The notes under the pieces are model-generated. The model had not been told where the DNA came from and did no database searches. It saw only the letters and a program-made list of their open reading frames with translations. A stretch of 64,000 nucleotides of DNA from Halichoerus grypus (Eukaryota > Chordata > Mammalia > Carnivora > Phocidae), in the NCBI RefSeq assembly GCF_964656455.1, contig NC_135720.1:55516598-55580597 (forward strand), given 5' to 3'. Below are positions 33,341 through 46,129 of the stretch, piece after piece. A program made the position numbers and the translations under genes. Each line of letters opens with the position of its first letter. Within the stretch, counting starts at the first letter, position 1.

Positions 33341-34589
33341 TATTCACCATGAATTCCCCATGGCATAAAAGAGATATTTTAATGGCAGGAATCCTTAGTA
33401 AAACTTTGACTGTAGGAATGCATGAAGGATCTCTTTTATGATGTACTTATTCTCTTGGTTCTTAATTGTTTATTTTTTTTGCATAGTTCTTTTTCAGATC
33501 TGATAAAACTGAGAATTTTTTAGCTAGAAAAAAGATTACACATAGGGGCAAGGTTTTGTATAAACTTCAGTGCATTTCTGGATCTGCTGAAACCAATCTA
33601 TGTTAAGAAGCTTTAAATTCCATCCATCCATCCGTGTATTTTATGGTCTGCAATTAGGCAGTGTAACAATGGGGTCACACAAGCTAGAAGGGTTCTTTCA
33701 CATCTCTGTGACAAAGTTTCCAAACTATAAACAACAGTTCTGTGCATCAGTGGAGTATGAGGTAATAATTGATGAATATATCTGGGAGTGTTTATTGACA
33801 CAGGTACTCAGGGCTCAGGATATATAGCAGCTAGGGTACTGTATTAGGGATATGGGAAATTATAAAAGCCTCCCAAAATTACTCTTACTCTATGAAGCTG
33901 TAACTTTTATATTCTAATCAGGTAGAGAATGAAGAACTTTAGCCATGTATGTAGGGCACATTTGTATGCTTAATTATAAATAAAACTTCTATCCAGTCCA
34001 CAGTGCTTTCTTCTAGGATCCTTTATAAAAAGAGGCAACAAGGCCACTAACTTTGTCAGTCACTATATCAAAATTATATGTGGATGTTCCTTCCCTCTTT
34101 ACCAGCATTCCTCACATGTGTTCTCTAGAAAAAAGCTGTAGTGATTTTGAAGTATAAATGTAATCTTCAGGTCTACTGTTCCGTCAATGTTTGGGGATCA
34201 GATGATGGACCAAAATTCAAGATAAGGAAAATAGAAGGTAGAAGAATAATGTGCCTGACCCTTTGTATCTTTAAGTGTCATTAGTGGCTGGCTGTAGAGC
34301 TTACATCTGAAGGGTGGCTTTTGTTTTTTTTTAATCATGTGCTAGCTTCCTGGTTATAGTCACACAGTAAATACCTTGATGGTGATCCAAGGACTTTTCT
34401 CCTTCCATTGCTGCTTATAACTGCTCCTGACCTTGCATGAGAACCATATTTCAAGTTATATTTCTAACACAGAAGATGATTCACAAAACTCAAGCATCTA
34501 TGTGAACTCATCTTCTCTTATTAAAGGATAATAGTAGATAGGTATTATGGGAGCAATATCATAGGAGGGGCGAATGGGATCAACAACCA
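33341..34589. other. Unique DNA
   Basis: No supported element. A tiny CCAT repeat lies at 33618-33632. Confidence 0.5.
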
Positions 34590-34835
34590 ATTAAACCAAC
34601 ATACATTAAGTACAAATGATGGGCTACACACTAGGTGTTGGAGATCCTGAAATAAGTAAGACATAATTTGTATGTTCAAGGTGGTCAAAATCCAGAAAGA
34701 GAGGCAGACATATCAGTAAAGAAGACTTTTATAGGAGCAGTGACTGATATATTCACTGGGCATTGTGGGAGCACAGAGAAGGAACATCTCAACCAAGCTG
34801 AGTGAGTTAAGAAAGGTTTTCTTTAAAAAGTCAGC
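34590..34835 (+). repeat. Ancient interspersed repeat, family not named
   Basis: Shows the common mammalian pattern of an ACACTAGGTGTTGGAGATCC block, then CAAGGTGGTCAAAATCCAG and GGGAGCACAGAGAAGGAAC, then GTTAAGAAAGG. Related stretches occur at 40045-40235 and 43770-43900. I recognise the motif order but cannot name the family with confidence. Confidence 0.5.
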
Positions 34836-35059
34836 ATCACCATCACCATCAAAACTCATTTGCTAAATACCTAAAATTTGTGATGTTATGTTGATGCTTT
34901 ACAAACAGGCATATATAGAAGAGATTCCAGTCCTCTAAGACTTCATAAATTAGCATAAATATACTGGCTTAAAATAAGATATAAGACAACACAAGAGCAG
35001 ACATGTTTATAGCAGTAGCACTTTGCTCAGGGAGTTGTGTCTATAAAAGGCAGATAGTT

Positions 35060-35088
35060 CTGTGTGTGTATGTGTGTGTGTGTGTTTA
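35060..35088. repeat. (TG)n microsatellite
   Basis: TGTGTGTG units with one TATG interruption. Confidence 0.9.
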
Positions 35089-38000
35089 TTCCATAGGTTC
35101 TTGGATCAGTCTACAAATAAAGGTTCTAATTAATGCAAATCTTTATGGTGTGTTGGAGACCATTGGAAATGGGATAACCTCTTAATTCATTACACAAAAG
35201 TCTCTGCAGCTGTTTTTGGATAGGAATACCTTTTGCTCTCTGATGAACGGATATGCATGTGAGAGAGTTAATGTCACCTTCCAAGCCTCTGGAGTAATCT
35301 ATTCCATTGCCACCTTTCTTTTGAACCAAGACATTCTGAAAAAGTGATTGTAATTCTTTCTTCTATCGTTTCAACAAAGGTTGTACTGTCAAGCACTCTC
35401 CAGGATGTATATTTTTAAGATTTGGCTTCCTCCCTGGAATCATGAACTCTTCAGATGCTATGGTAATGGACTTGAAAGTCATCTATGAGCTGGTGATTCT
35501 ATTAATATGAATAATGGGTGTTCTAATTTTTCATTATAACGTTTTCGTGGTTGTATCTTTTCACACTCCTCCTGGCAGAAGAAACATTCTAGTTAGGGAA
35601 TGGACCTCTGGCTCATTCCCCAAGGAAGTAACAAGTATCTTTAGAAACTTTTAATTACAGATAGAAAAGTTGGGATCATAGAGTGGGAACATATGTAATA
35701 AAATCACTTAGCTTCAGTTAGACTTTAGAAAAAGCACACAGTCAGTTATGAATTTGATTTTGTTTTAAAAGAAAGTGTGTAAACTTACTTATGCATCTTA
35801 CTTGGCCTGCTGACTTGATCTCAATTCCATCATTTGCAATTAAGTTGCAGGCCTTTTTGCCTTGAGAAACCTACTTTGTCTCCCTCTCTCCCTCTCTCTC
35901 TCATCTATCTCATCTGTCTGTCCTATGTATTATAGATGATTTTGAATATATACATGTCTATGTACCATTTTATTATATTAAAATTAATTTAAAATGACTT
36001 AGAAGGACAATATTCAATTGCATTTCTGTTAGAAAAAATTATTGTAATTTTAACCATCTTACAGAAGGCGAAAGTGCGTATGTTAATTATTCCCATTGCC
36101 CTGGCTTTTCTTATAATTTTGGGATTTCCATTTGTGTTGAAGCTGATTAGAAATGAATGAATTTACTCATTCAATTCCCCAACTTGAAGGATATGATGGT
36201 TTAAGATTTATTTCAAACAATATACCCCTTGATATAAACATGTGCTAGGTCATTTTCCTTGCTTTATTTTGAAATAGATCTAATTCAGAAGCTTTTTGGA
36301 GGAGAATATTGTGCACTTGACAGTAATTGTGACTGATTTTCATAATGCACTGATGTAGCATGTCAAATCTTAGGCAGTTAGTTAAATTCTGGGAAGGAAA
36401 TTAAATTTGGCAATAGTTAGATTTTTTTTCTCTTCGCAATTAAAGAAGGCTCTTCTTGTTATGCTTCATGTGCAATATACACATTGCTTTCTTTAGCATC
36501 ACTTAAGGGTACTCTAATTTTTCTGTCAAATTTCAACCAACTTATTTTATCATTTTGTCAGTTTCCATTTTCAACCCTCATTCCTGCCCTTGAAATACTT
36601 GTGCAAATTCAATGTGGAATTAAGCACAGGAAATAAATTGTTTCAACTTTCCGTCCTTTTTTTTTTTTTTTTAAGGAAGTTTTTATCTCCTTTCACGAGG
36701 ACTGTCTCCTGCCAAAAGCCTGTTTTATGGAGCAGTGAATGACAGGAAATAGGCATTGCATCTCCCTGAAAGAAGGTAAATATTTGATGTTGCCCAGAGT
36801 TTGTTTTTAAGTAAATCATGAAAGGAAATACACAAATTTTCTTGATCTTCTAAAAGCCAGTGATATGATGTATATGTTCTAAATAAACTAAGGTGTTTAG
36901 AAGATTGAGGTATTAGTATTTAAACCAAACCTAGAAAACCAAATTTATATTTGTGCATATTAACTAATAAAATATAATTCTTAAAAAAAACCTCTTTTCT
37001 ACCACATCACGCCATCTTGTGCATGCTTGAGAGGGTACAAAAGTGGACACAGCTCAGGCAGCAGTAGGGCAGGGAAAGTTGGTGCAATAGAGCTACGTGA
37101 CGGGACTCTATTACAGTAAGTAATGCAGTTACAGAAATAACTTATGTGGAACATATTGCCTCTGCTACACATGTCAAAAAATGGACTTTGATCGATGGTG
37201 TTACACACAAAACCACATACTAAAACTTTGTAATTATGAGGACAGCATAAAAGTGTACACACCCTTGCCAATAGTGTTAGTGGCTTTTATAATTAACAAA
37301 TGGGCAAAACACATATATTCTGTATGCTGTGCATGCCTTACAAACATTTGTGGTTGTGGCCATCAGCATGTATGTAAGCAGGAAGGCATGATGGGTCTGG
37401 CAATCATCACCTCTGGGAGATAAAGGCATGCTCTGAGGGGCAATTATCTACAGCTAACCACACCACCTGGAGTTGCCATATTGGTACTTTAAAAATTCAT
37501 TAATGTAGGAGAAAAACGTGTCCACTTATGCTGAAAGAGGAAGTTAGGAGTTTAGAATACTAATAGTGATCTCTCTGCTGTGGTTTATACACACTAAACC
37601 CTATAGAACGCTCACCCATAAATTAAAATACTATGTCATTTGAACAACTTCATAAACTTAAGAAAAAAACCAGACCCAATAAACATAGACAGCATTTCTG
37701 TAGAAGCATTTGCTGACAGTGAAAGTGGCAAAATTGCTAGGTTTTAGATTGTCTAGAGAAGTGGTTTGCTTTGAAAGATGGGTGATCTGATTTAGAAAAG
37801 TTGGCTATAAATTCTGTTTTTTCAAAAAGTGAATTTGCAAATTGAAATTAAAACATATGAGGTATTTTTATTTGCTCACTTTATTTATTGCAAAGCTGCC
37901 TTATAAAGGAAATTAAAGAAAAGAGGGAAAACCACATGGACCACCAAATCTGTATAATTTCCATATTTCTTTGCCACCTTAGCCTACATCAAGTTTTTAA

Positions 38001-38211
38001 AAAATTGAATACAGTTTTGAAAAGAACCAATTATGATGGCAAATATTACAAGGAATTTATACATTTTCTATAATTTAAAAGTTTCTATAATAAAAGTCTT
38101 TTATTTTAAATAAGTCTTTTTTTAGGATATATTTTGCCAGTGAATATACCAGAATTGCTAATCACTTCAACATCTTATAGAAACAACCCTAGTCAGAGTC
38201 CTCTATATATT

Positions 38212-38225
38212 CCTGTGTGTGTGTA

Positions 38226-38260
<35 letters not shown>

Positions 38261-38272
38261 GTGTTTGTGTGG
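38212..38272. repeat. (TG)n microsatellite
   Basis: About 60 bp of TG units with TATG, GAGTTTG and TTTG interruptions; the pure core is at 38228-38249. Confidence 0.93.
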
Positions 38273-38684
38273 CTAAAGTTTTAGGTTTATATCATCGCAA
38301 GAATTTCATATTTAAAAATTTTTACAGGATTTGTAAGGCTAGCCATATTATTTTTTGCATTGGTGACAAGATTGACTTTTTCTCCCCTGGATGAAATTTA
38401 GAGGTTGTTAAAGGTTTGGATCATTTTTTAAAATTGGGAATTAATTCAGAGGTCAGAAAATGATGCTGAATGTTTTTATTTTCTTTTTAATTAAATTTTA
38501 AGCCACCTGCTTTGGTTTTCTTATTTCCTTTGTATTCCTTTTAGGTTTAAACATAAAGTAAATAGTAATGCTATATTTGGTTTAACCTTAAATTTCCAAG
38601 TTAAAATTAAATGGCACAAACATTTAAGGTCTTTGAGGCCTAAGACTGTGCCTGTCTTGTTCACAACTGGTTTCTTATAATTAT

Positions 38685-38760
38685 GGTTAATATTTATTGA
38701 GAGATTACTTTGGGTCAGATGTTGTTCATAGCACATTCATATAACACCTTGTTTGGTTTT
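38685..38760 (-). repeat. MIR fragment, antisense
   Basis: TTAATATTTATTGAGAGATT, then GGGTCAGATGTTGTTC and AGCACATTCATATAACACC resemble the inverted MIR 3' part. Confidence 0.55.
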
Positions 38761-39219
38761 CTTGGTCATTGCTTTTCTCTCAACATAGCAGGGTTAAATG
38801 CTTTAGAGACTCTCAGCACTGAGAAAGATTACAGTATCTTATCTCCTCCTCTATGTTATATGTAATTCATTTTTTTAAAAGAAAAAATAAACCAAACTCA
38901 AAGGCACAAAAACCTCCATAAATGCTTTTGAAATTAAATATTTCCATTTTTAAGCTTTTTAGCTCGTGGCCAAATTTTAGGTAATTTCTTTACAGTTGAG
39001 CTTTACTCATTTTAAATTCCTGCCTTAACTAATGTGTTCAATATATGCTTAATTCGTCTGCTATGACATTTCGTTTATGACCCTCAGTGCTTAAAACAGT
39101 CCTGGAGACAGACATACGTCAGTGCCAGCTGATCTGGTGATAGAAACCAGTATATGACATTGTTCCTGTTTTCAACTAATTGGGAAGATAAGGCATACAC
39201 ATTCTTATGGAAAGCTTAA
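38761..39219. other. Unique DNA
   Basis: No element or gene recognised. Confidence 0.45.
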
Positions 39220-39450
39220 AAATAAAAGAACTTTTTTTGTTTTTTTTTTTTTTAAAGATTTTATTTATTTGACAGAGAGAGACACAGCGAGAGAAGGAAC
39301 ACAAGCAGGGGGAGTGGGAGAGGGAGAAGCAGGCTTCCTGAGGAGCAGGGAGCTCGATGCAGGGCTTGATCCCAGGACCCTGGGATCATGACCCGAGCTG
39401 AAGGCAGACGCTTAACAACTGAGCCACCCAGGCTCCCCAAATAAAAGAAC
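39220..39450 (-). mobile_element. CAN-SINE with 12-bp target duplication
   Basis: The SINE spans 39232-39438 with a T-run at its left (inverted tail). AAATAAAAGAAC flanks it at 39220-39231 and 39439-39450. The body includes CCAGGACCCTGGGATCATG. Confidence 0.95.
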
Positions 39451-39714
39451 ATTTTAAAGGAATAGCAAGAAGAACTTAGTTACAGGACAGCATTCATTTC
39501 CTTCTCATTCATTTGTTCATTCTTTTCTTCTTTTTTAAAAAATTTTATTTCTAGTGTATGTATTTTCTATGTAGGGAGTTTGGGAAAACGGCACATAGAA
39601 CCCATACAAGGAACCAAATGTGGGTGGCAAGCAAATGATACAAAATAAACAAGAGAAAATACACACTCCAAGTCTTGATAATATTTACATTTTCAGCATC
39701 AGCAGAGTAGAGTG

Positions 39715-39850
39715 AAAAGTGCTCCCTTAGAGCACTAGGTTTCAGTTCTGATGCTGCCATCAAGTGGCTTGGGACCAGCTACTTAATCAATCTGACCTAC
39801 AGTTGATTTATCTGTAAAATAATATTGCCGGATAGCAGGTAGTGATGATG
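39715..39850 (+). repeat. MIR relic
   Basis: TTTCAGTTCTGATGCTGCC, then ACCAGCTACTTAATCAATCT and TTTATCTGTAAAATAATATT follow the MIR sense order. Confidence 0.72.
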
Positions 39851-40044
39851 CCTATAGGAGAACCTTGCTCTGGTGTTTTCTTTAGTCTGTTCCTTTTTCT
39901 CTTTGAAGTTATTTCCCTCTTCCAGAGACCTCTTTCAAAAGGATCGGGAGTATTAATCTTGAGAAAATGGAAATTGACACAAGTATAAACGGGTGAGGGC
40001 TATGGTTATTTGTTCAATGATTTCATTCTGTCTATATATACTGA

Positions 40045-40235
40045 GTCTGCACCTATGGTGTGTAAAATATTGCAGTAATGCAAAGATGAAGAAGGTAGAA
40101 TCTTTGTCTAAGACAGAGTTCTAGAACATAACCAATGGGAGAAGCAAGGGCTGTGCTATAGAATCTTTGAAGTGAGGAAGGTGGAACGAAGCAGGACTTC
40201 ATGGCCAAATTGACCTCTGACCTGGGTTTTTTAAT
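40045..40235 (+). repeat. Ancient interspersed repeat, family not named
   Basis: Resembles the 34590-34835 element: 'CACCTATGGTGTGTAAAATA', then AAAGATGAAGAAGGTAGAAT, then a ATGGCCAAATTGACCTCTGA end block. Confidence 0.4.
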
Positions 40236-42429
40236 CAATCATCATTACATCTGCATGGAACATTTGTTACCGCAGCATATCATGTGCTAGTCACTGTAGG
40301 AAACAGACAAGAAGATAAAAACCCAGACTTCATTTGCACCAAGTGGATTTTCTGAAAAGTGAAATTTATTTTTAAAATAAAATTGCCTCTGATTTTCTTA
40401 GTATCTGATATTCAGATAAAGACACTAATAACTTCATGGAATTTTTAATAATTCATATTTTATTGGGAAGTATAAAGCCATTTCTATTTTCTTCATTTAA
40501 TAAAATTTATTTCTTCTTTGGATTATTATTCAACAATATAGCCTATAATTTCATATCAGGAGAAACATTACTTCATTCAGTGGAGTGTAGTTACTATTCT
40601 CTGTCCTTTCCAAAATCATGTTCTGCTTGAAATTTTTGGTTTATGGGCTTTTCCCCTCATGAGGGTACTAACTTGAATGTATTCTATGAAATGTCACATT
40701 GTACAAAAACTGTTTTTTCCAGCTTTTGTGAAGAAGATTATGTAGTCCATGGGTTCCACCTGCTAAGTTTTTCCTCACTGTACATTTTTGCACATGGTGA
40801 GCATCACAGACTGTGAACAGCTCTGCCTTTAATGGATGTTACTACATTTCCTCAGTGACTGATTTTTATTAGTTTCAAAAGGTAACAGCATATGCATGCA
40901 CACACGTTAATGTTTCTGAAGGGCATTGTGAGGAAAGATTAGAATGCTTTTGCCTTCTTCCTGATCAAACAGTGTGTCTTAGAGAGCATGGATACATTTA
41001 GTTTTGTGTCACTAAAAAGAATAAAATTGTTGAAATTGTTACTTATCACTCAGCCTCATTTATTCTTAGTGCCAAAGTTTGCCTGTTTGGTTAGTAAAGG
41101 CTGAGATCATGAGGCTAGATATCACATAAAATTCAGGATATTCAGAATGTAATGCTAATCCAGAAATTATTTCAAAGAGAAGAGGCAAGAAGCCCATGAT
41201 TTAAGCACAGGTGTTTAATGGCCAACAAAGGAATTAGGTTCATCTCATAACACTGAAAAACTCTACCTTGGGAACTGAAAATTAACACAAAGCATAGGTC
41301 TTCATTATAATGAATACCAATGAGAGAAAAGAATGAATCTGAGATTTTAACAAAATTAACTCAGCTACACCTGGCAAGCTGTGTATCATAGAAGACTTTA
41401 GAACACATATCAACAGCAATGTAATAGAGCAAAAGGAAATCACTGGGTCTGGCAAGGTTGGAAAATTGCAACTCCATGACATCCATCATGCATAGTAAAA
41501 CAATTTTTTGTAAAAAAATTTTCCTTCTTCCCAAGCAAGATGCATCAGTTTCAACTTAGACATTGAGATATGAGGGATGTTTCAAATCCTTAATTCTAGC
41601 TTCTATAATGGCTTATTTATGCAGTTATGTCAAACGATATAAGTGTAATGTATGAAAACGTCGGTATCAGTCCCATTCACGTGAAGCATTAGGAGGTCTG
41701 TCTGCAAAAGTATCAGGGCTTTTTTTTGGAGTCTGGAAATTTTATCTTAAATGGATGATATGTACAACACATAAGGAACAACTTCTGACATCATCTTCAT
41801 TGTATAAGCAGGTGTGGTGCTTCTTCAATGTGCTGGATACTGTCAATAATAGACTTAGTAGTAACATGAATAAAATCCTTAAGCTGTGGGCCCTTTCCTT
41901 AGACTGTTGATGGTCTGATAGCATCTTCAACATCCTCCAGCTAGACGGGACATGATCCATGTAGGGAAGAAAAATGGTACCCAAGAAGTTCTTGCATGGC
42001 CAGTTTAAGATGGCCTTACAGTGGGCAGAAAGCCTGGAATTCACAACCTGAAAGGTCACTGAAGAAGTGCTTACTAATGATGATGGAAATTTGTATGACA
42101 GAAATTCTTATCATTTCTTTTTCTCATTGGTTTTATCATTTGACACTTTCAACATCTTGGTGAGAAAGGGTCATGATCTTCAGGTGTATCAGAAATCCCA
42201 ATACAGTTTGCTTAGATAAAAACCCAGAAGTTATTGGTTTACATTCTTGAAGGGTTATGTCTGGATGCAGCACTGGATCTCTTCATATCCTTGGTCTGCT
42301 TTCCAGAGCATTATTCTCAGGCCCAGATTCCACATGGTGACCTTTCATCCAAACAGTGGAAAAGAGCATCTCTTCCCAGCAGCTCTGACAAGTCCTGGAA
42401 TTCCCTCAATTAAATGGGTCCATGTGCAC
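40236..42429. other. Mostly unique DNA
   Basis: No named element. A 105-codon minus-strand frame at 41742-42059 was examined as a possible processed pseudogene, but I could not match it to any protein. 42240-42420 looks repetitive but is unassigned. Confidence 0.45.
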
Positions 42430-42655
42430 ATCCTGCTCTTCACTCTGCTCTCCTGTCCTCTCTCCTGTCCTTTCTTCTCTTCTCACTCTATACCTGTCCC
42501 TTGGTGACTGCATCTACACCTAGAGCTTCAACCACCACCTGCATGCTAATGACTCCCACATCTAGATTTGGAGCTCAGGTAGTGTTCCTGACCCACAGAC
42601 CTGTATGTCAAAATGCCTACTAGAAATCTTTACTGGATGTCCCAGAGATACCTAG
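42430..42655 (+). mobile_element. L2 fragment
   Basis: TCTTCTCTTCTCACTCTATA, then GCATGCTAATGACTCCCAC, CCTGTATGTCAAAATGCC and TACTGGATGTCCCAGAGA follow the L2 body in order. Confidence 0.75.
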
Positions 42656-42759
42656 ATATTGGGAAGGCTTTGTTGTATAGACTGTCATCTGTTTCATTCC
42701 AAGAATAGTTGTGGAACTGTGCAAAGTGGGTTTTAAGGGGAGGATTGTTTGTGTGTAAA

Positions 42760-42890
42760 CTATGGAGACTGAGACACTTGGGGCAATTATTTTGCTTCTA
42801 TACTTACTAATCATCAGTTTCTTCATTTGTAAAATGAACACAATAGTACTCATGAACTATGTTGCAAGGATAATAAAGGTTATATATCCA
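42760..42890 (+). repeat. MIR relic
   Basis: CATCAGTTTCTTCATTTGTA and AAAATGAACACAATAGTACT, then AAGGATAATAAAGG, match the MIR middle in sense. Confidence 0.75.
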
Positions 42891-43219
42891 AAGGTTTTAT
42901 TTGAGTGTTGGAAATATAATGGGACTAAGGCATGTTGAGTCTGATTGATAGTGATTATTGGAGTGTTCTCCCAGGAAAGATTATTAAGCAATGTCCAAGC
43001 TCATCAGGAAGGGGATTTGTTATTGGTCACTGATAGCTAACCTGGGCATGAGAAGATGAAGAGGCAGTCCTCAGGCCTCATACTTGCTTCTGTAATATGC
43101 ACTCAAGGAATAGAAGCCAATATTCATATGTTCACTTATGATAGTTATTATTCCCTTTGTATTGTATAACACCACTGTCTACTGAGGCTTTTAGTTATAA
43201 CATTTTCTTTTATTTCCTA

Positions 43220-43600
43220 ATTCTTTATATTCAACTTGTGATGAAATGTTGTCATTTTTTGCCTTGTTCTATCTCGAGACCCCTCCTCCTTTTTTCTATT
43301 CATACTGCCAATATCTTAAGTCCTTCCCTGTTTATTTCTCACCTGGTTCAATGCAATTATTGGCCATTCTGCCTTCAATTTTGTCTCTCATTTTAGACAC
43401 TCCTGCCAAAGGAAATATTCTAAATTAAAAAATTGTAAAAATCTCAACTCCTTATCATGACCCATAAGATCTTTTCGTATTGAAACTTTGTCCTTTCAAC
43501 TGCACTATTGCTGACTTCACCACACAGCCCATTCTTTATTCACATTGATTTCTCTACAACCCACAATCACCCCAAATCTCTCTCCAGGTGGCTCTCTCTT
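43220..43600 (+). mobile_element. L2-like fragment
   Basis: CATACTGCCAATATCTTAAG and GGTTCAATGCAATTATTGGC, then ATTCTAAATTAAAAAATTG, resemble the L2 body decayed; probably the same element as 42430-42655. Open frames here are not coding. Confidence 0.5.
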
Positions 43601-43739
43601 CCTCAAAGTTGCCTGTTCTCTCCGTTGTCTAGTCAGTGGTTATTTACCATTTACTCTGTGCCCAGAAACATCTTTCTAAAGCAGATTTCACTCTCCCATT
43701 GGGTATCTTTCCTATGAGATGACAGAAGCTCTATCATAA

Positions 43740-43900
43740 TAACAACTCATTTATTCATTCATTCATTCCATCTTGCATGCATAAATTCACTCATTTGTTC
43801 AAAAACTTACTTAATTTTTCTAGGCACTAGAAATATACCTGTGAATAAGACAGACAATGTCTCTTTCTTACGAAGTTTACATCGTACTGATGGTGGTGGG
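43740..43900 (+). repeat. (ATTC)n and ancient repeat
   Basis: A short ATTC tandem (43749-43768) leads into GGCACTAGAAATATACCTGT, then AAGACAGACAATGTCTC, as in the repeat at 34590-34835. Confidence 0.5.
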
Positions 43901-44706
43901 GGGAGTTGAATACTTTAAATGATCACTTTTTAGAAAAGCCATTTTTTCCATGGAGGAATGGGTAAATTCCAGGAGATGTGGAAATCAATAATCTGGGGCT
44001 TGGGAGAGAAATGTTCTATTTACATTTTTATTTTATGCCTTTTAAATTCCTATTTTGTATATATTTTATAACACATTTCCCATATTGTTAAAAAAATTCT
44101 GTAAATAATTTAATATTTATGTAATGCATTACTACTTCATAATGTATATTCTCAGTGTCAGTTGAGTTTGGGCTAAGGTGGGATAGGCAACATTAAATGG
44201 GTTTCTGTTGTGGCAGAATCTTTCATAATTTATGACTTTCCAAGAGATAATATAATACTCTATTTGCCTCAACTATGGAATGCCACATTTTGAAGGGTAT
44301 CTCAGGATATTAGGGGTTGAAATATACTCTTTTGAATTGCAGTTGTATCCACAGTTCATTTAACTGTTTCTATATGGGATTAAATTGTCTTTTCTCATTA
44401 AGTGCACTCTGGGAACTGCAATTCCTAGAATCTTTTTTTAAGGAACTGTGTTTCCCAGAATCCTTGATTTGCAGGGATGTAGATGATATTCTATCTTCAT
44501 TGTGTTGTTTTGTACAGGGCATGCTCTGTACTAATTTGTTGTGGCTATAAAACAATTAGCAAAACCACTTACATTTATACTAACTTGCTATTCCATATTT
44601 CTCTGCTCCATGTTTTTCCTCCTCAAAATCTACTCCTTTCCAAAATAAAATAAATCTTTTGGAAAAATGAAAGAAAGAGGAGAAAAAAATAAGCCATTAT
44701 TCTTTT
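43901..44706. other. Mostly unique DNA with a direct repeat at 44411-44465
   Basis: No gene recognised. The paired motif is given separately. Confidence 0.45.
44411..44465 (+). promoter_or_regulatory. Two ZNF143/THAP11 (SBS)-like motifs, 30 bp apart
   Basis: GAACTGCAATTCCTAGAAT at 44413-44431 and GAACTGTGTTTCCCAGAAT at 44443-44461 resemble the known ZNF143/THAP11 core, ACTACAATTCCCAGAATGC. The 25-bp units match at about 19 positions. They are imperfect, and a repeat origin is possible. Binding is inference. Confidence 0.35.
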
Positions 44707-44861
44707 TTCTTTCTTTTTTTTTTAAAGTAGGCTCCATGCCCAACGTGGAGCCCAGTGTGGGGCTTGAACTCATGACCAAGAGATCTAGACCTGAGCTGAG
44801 ATAAAGAGTTGGAAGCTCAACTAACTGAGACACCCAGGAGCCCCCATAAACCATTGTTCTT
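44689..44861 (-). mobile_element. CAN-SINE, older short subtype
   Basis: The SINE spans 44707-44845. It lacks the long CT-rich part and ends GAGACACCCAGGAGCCCC (inverted head). Flanks ATAAGCCATTATTCTT and ATAAACCATTGTTCTT agree at 14 of 16. It represents an earlier wave than the CT-rich copies. Confidence 0.9.
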
Positions 44862-45090
44862 GAATGGCAACTGTAACCAGATAGAATTATGCATTATAAA
44901 CACTAATGACTAATAATTATAAATATATAATAAAATGTCAAGAAATAAATAAAATATAAACTTGATTATAAATATTAACATTTGTGGGTCTCTACATATT
45001 ATCATGGTGATCTCCAAAATTAGAGGTCTAAATTTGCATTCCCCGTGGAAGTAAATTTTAAAATTTTTCTTATTTTAATTCATCCTATTC

Positions 45091-45315
45091 AGTAGTTTCA
45101 GTTCTTTTTTTTTTTTTTAAGATTTTATTTATTTATCAGAGAGATAGATAGAGAGAGAGAGAGAGAGAGAACACAAGCAGGAAGAGCAGCAGGCAGAGGG
45201 AGAAACAGGTTCTGCGATGCAGAACTCGATCCCACGACCCCGGGATCATGATCCGAGCCAAAGTCAGACGCTTAACTGACTGAGCCATCTAGGCGTCCCA
45301 GTAGTTTCAGTTCTT
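45091..45315 (-). mobile_element. CAN-SINE with perfect 16-bp target duplication
   Basis: The SINE spans 45107-45299. AGTAGTTTCAGTTCTT flanks it at 45091-45106 and 45300-45315. A GA-rich block at 45148-45170 is the inverted CT-rich part. Confidence 0.97.
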
Positions 45316-46129
45316 AAAAATATTTGCAGTTTTGATATGTCAGGAAATGAAATATTTTAAAATATTTTTGTTGCATTGCTTTGCTATTCTTTGATTTTGA
45401 AGGTTTTTCAAATGTTGATTAGTGTATTGGTAAAGAATGTCTTTGGTCAAAATAACAGAAAACTCAGTAATTGTGGGTTTAAACAAATGTGAATATTATT
45501 TTTCTCACGTAACATTTCTCACATAACAAAATGATTCAACTTCTTGGAAATAACCTTAGAAACCCAAGATCTTTTTATGTTTCACTCTGCCCTTCTAAGC
45601 TTCCTGGCTTTTGCTCTCATTCTTGTTGCTTCATGATCACAAGGTGGTAGCTGTGCTACCAACTCAGTTTTTATTGTTCCAGGTAAAAAGAAGCCAGAAA
45701 GGCAGGAAAAAGAAGAAAAGAGACAAATATTTTCCTTGTGAAAGTTGTGTCTTGTGGCCCCCAGCATCTGCAAGATGGCTGAAAATAGTGTCCTAGGATT
45801 TGGAAAGCAAAAGACAGATGAGTTGGAAAAGAATATAGGTTAGCCACATTTGTTTAAGTGCATTTTCTCCTTTGTAAATTATTTATGAGTTTTAGCTGTT
45901 TATCTATTGGAGTTTAAATGTTTTTCTTACTTTTATATTGTCTATAAATATTAATTATCTTAACCATTTGTCATGTTTGCTCTAAATATCTTTTTCTCAA
46001 TTATATTTATGTAATTATTTTAAAGAACCACATTTTTTATAATTATGTACTATGTCAGTCTTTTCCTTTATGACTTTATTCTATTGGTTTTATACAGACT
46101 GTAAAAGACTTAACGACATCATTTTATAG
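45316..46129. other. Unassigned, possibly an old transposon relic at 45420-45790
   Basis: 45440-45790 (with AAATAACAGAAAACTCAG and a CTGCAAGATGGCTG block) feels like a decayed interspersed repeat, but I cannot name the family. The rest is unique AT-rich DNA. Confidence 0.35.

Larger units (their letters stand above)
34836..38684. other. Mostly unique AT-rich DNA with simple repeats
   Basis: Structured parts are (TG)n at 35060-35088, a CT-rich patch at 35880-35925, a poly-T run at 36657-36672 and a TG microsatellite at 38212-38272. The segment 36990-37500 is slightly GC-richer, with a 90-codon minus-strand frame (36999-37271) and an 80-codon plus-strand frame. No domain is recognised. Confidence 0.5.

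Noticed and set aside
41742..42059. 105-codon minus-strand frame as a processed pseudogene
   Set aside because: No protein match I could recall in any frame, and no A-tail or target duplication seen.
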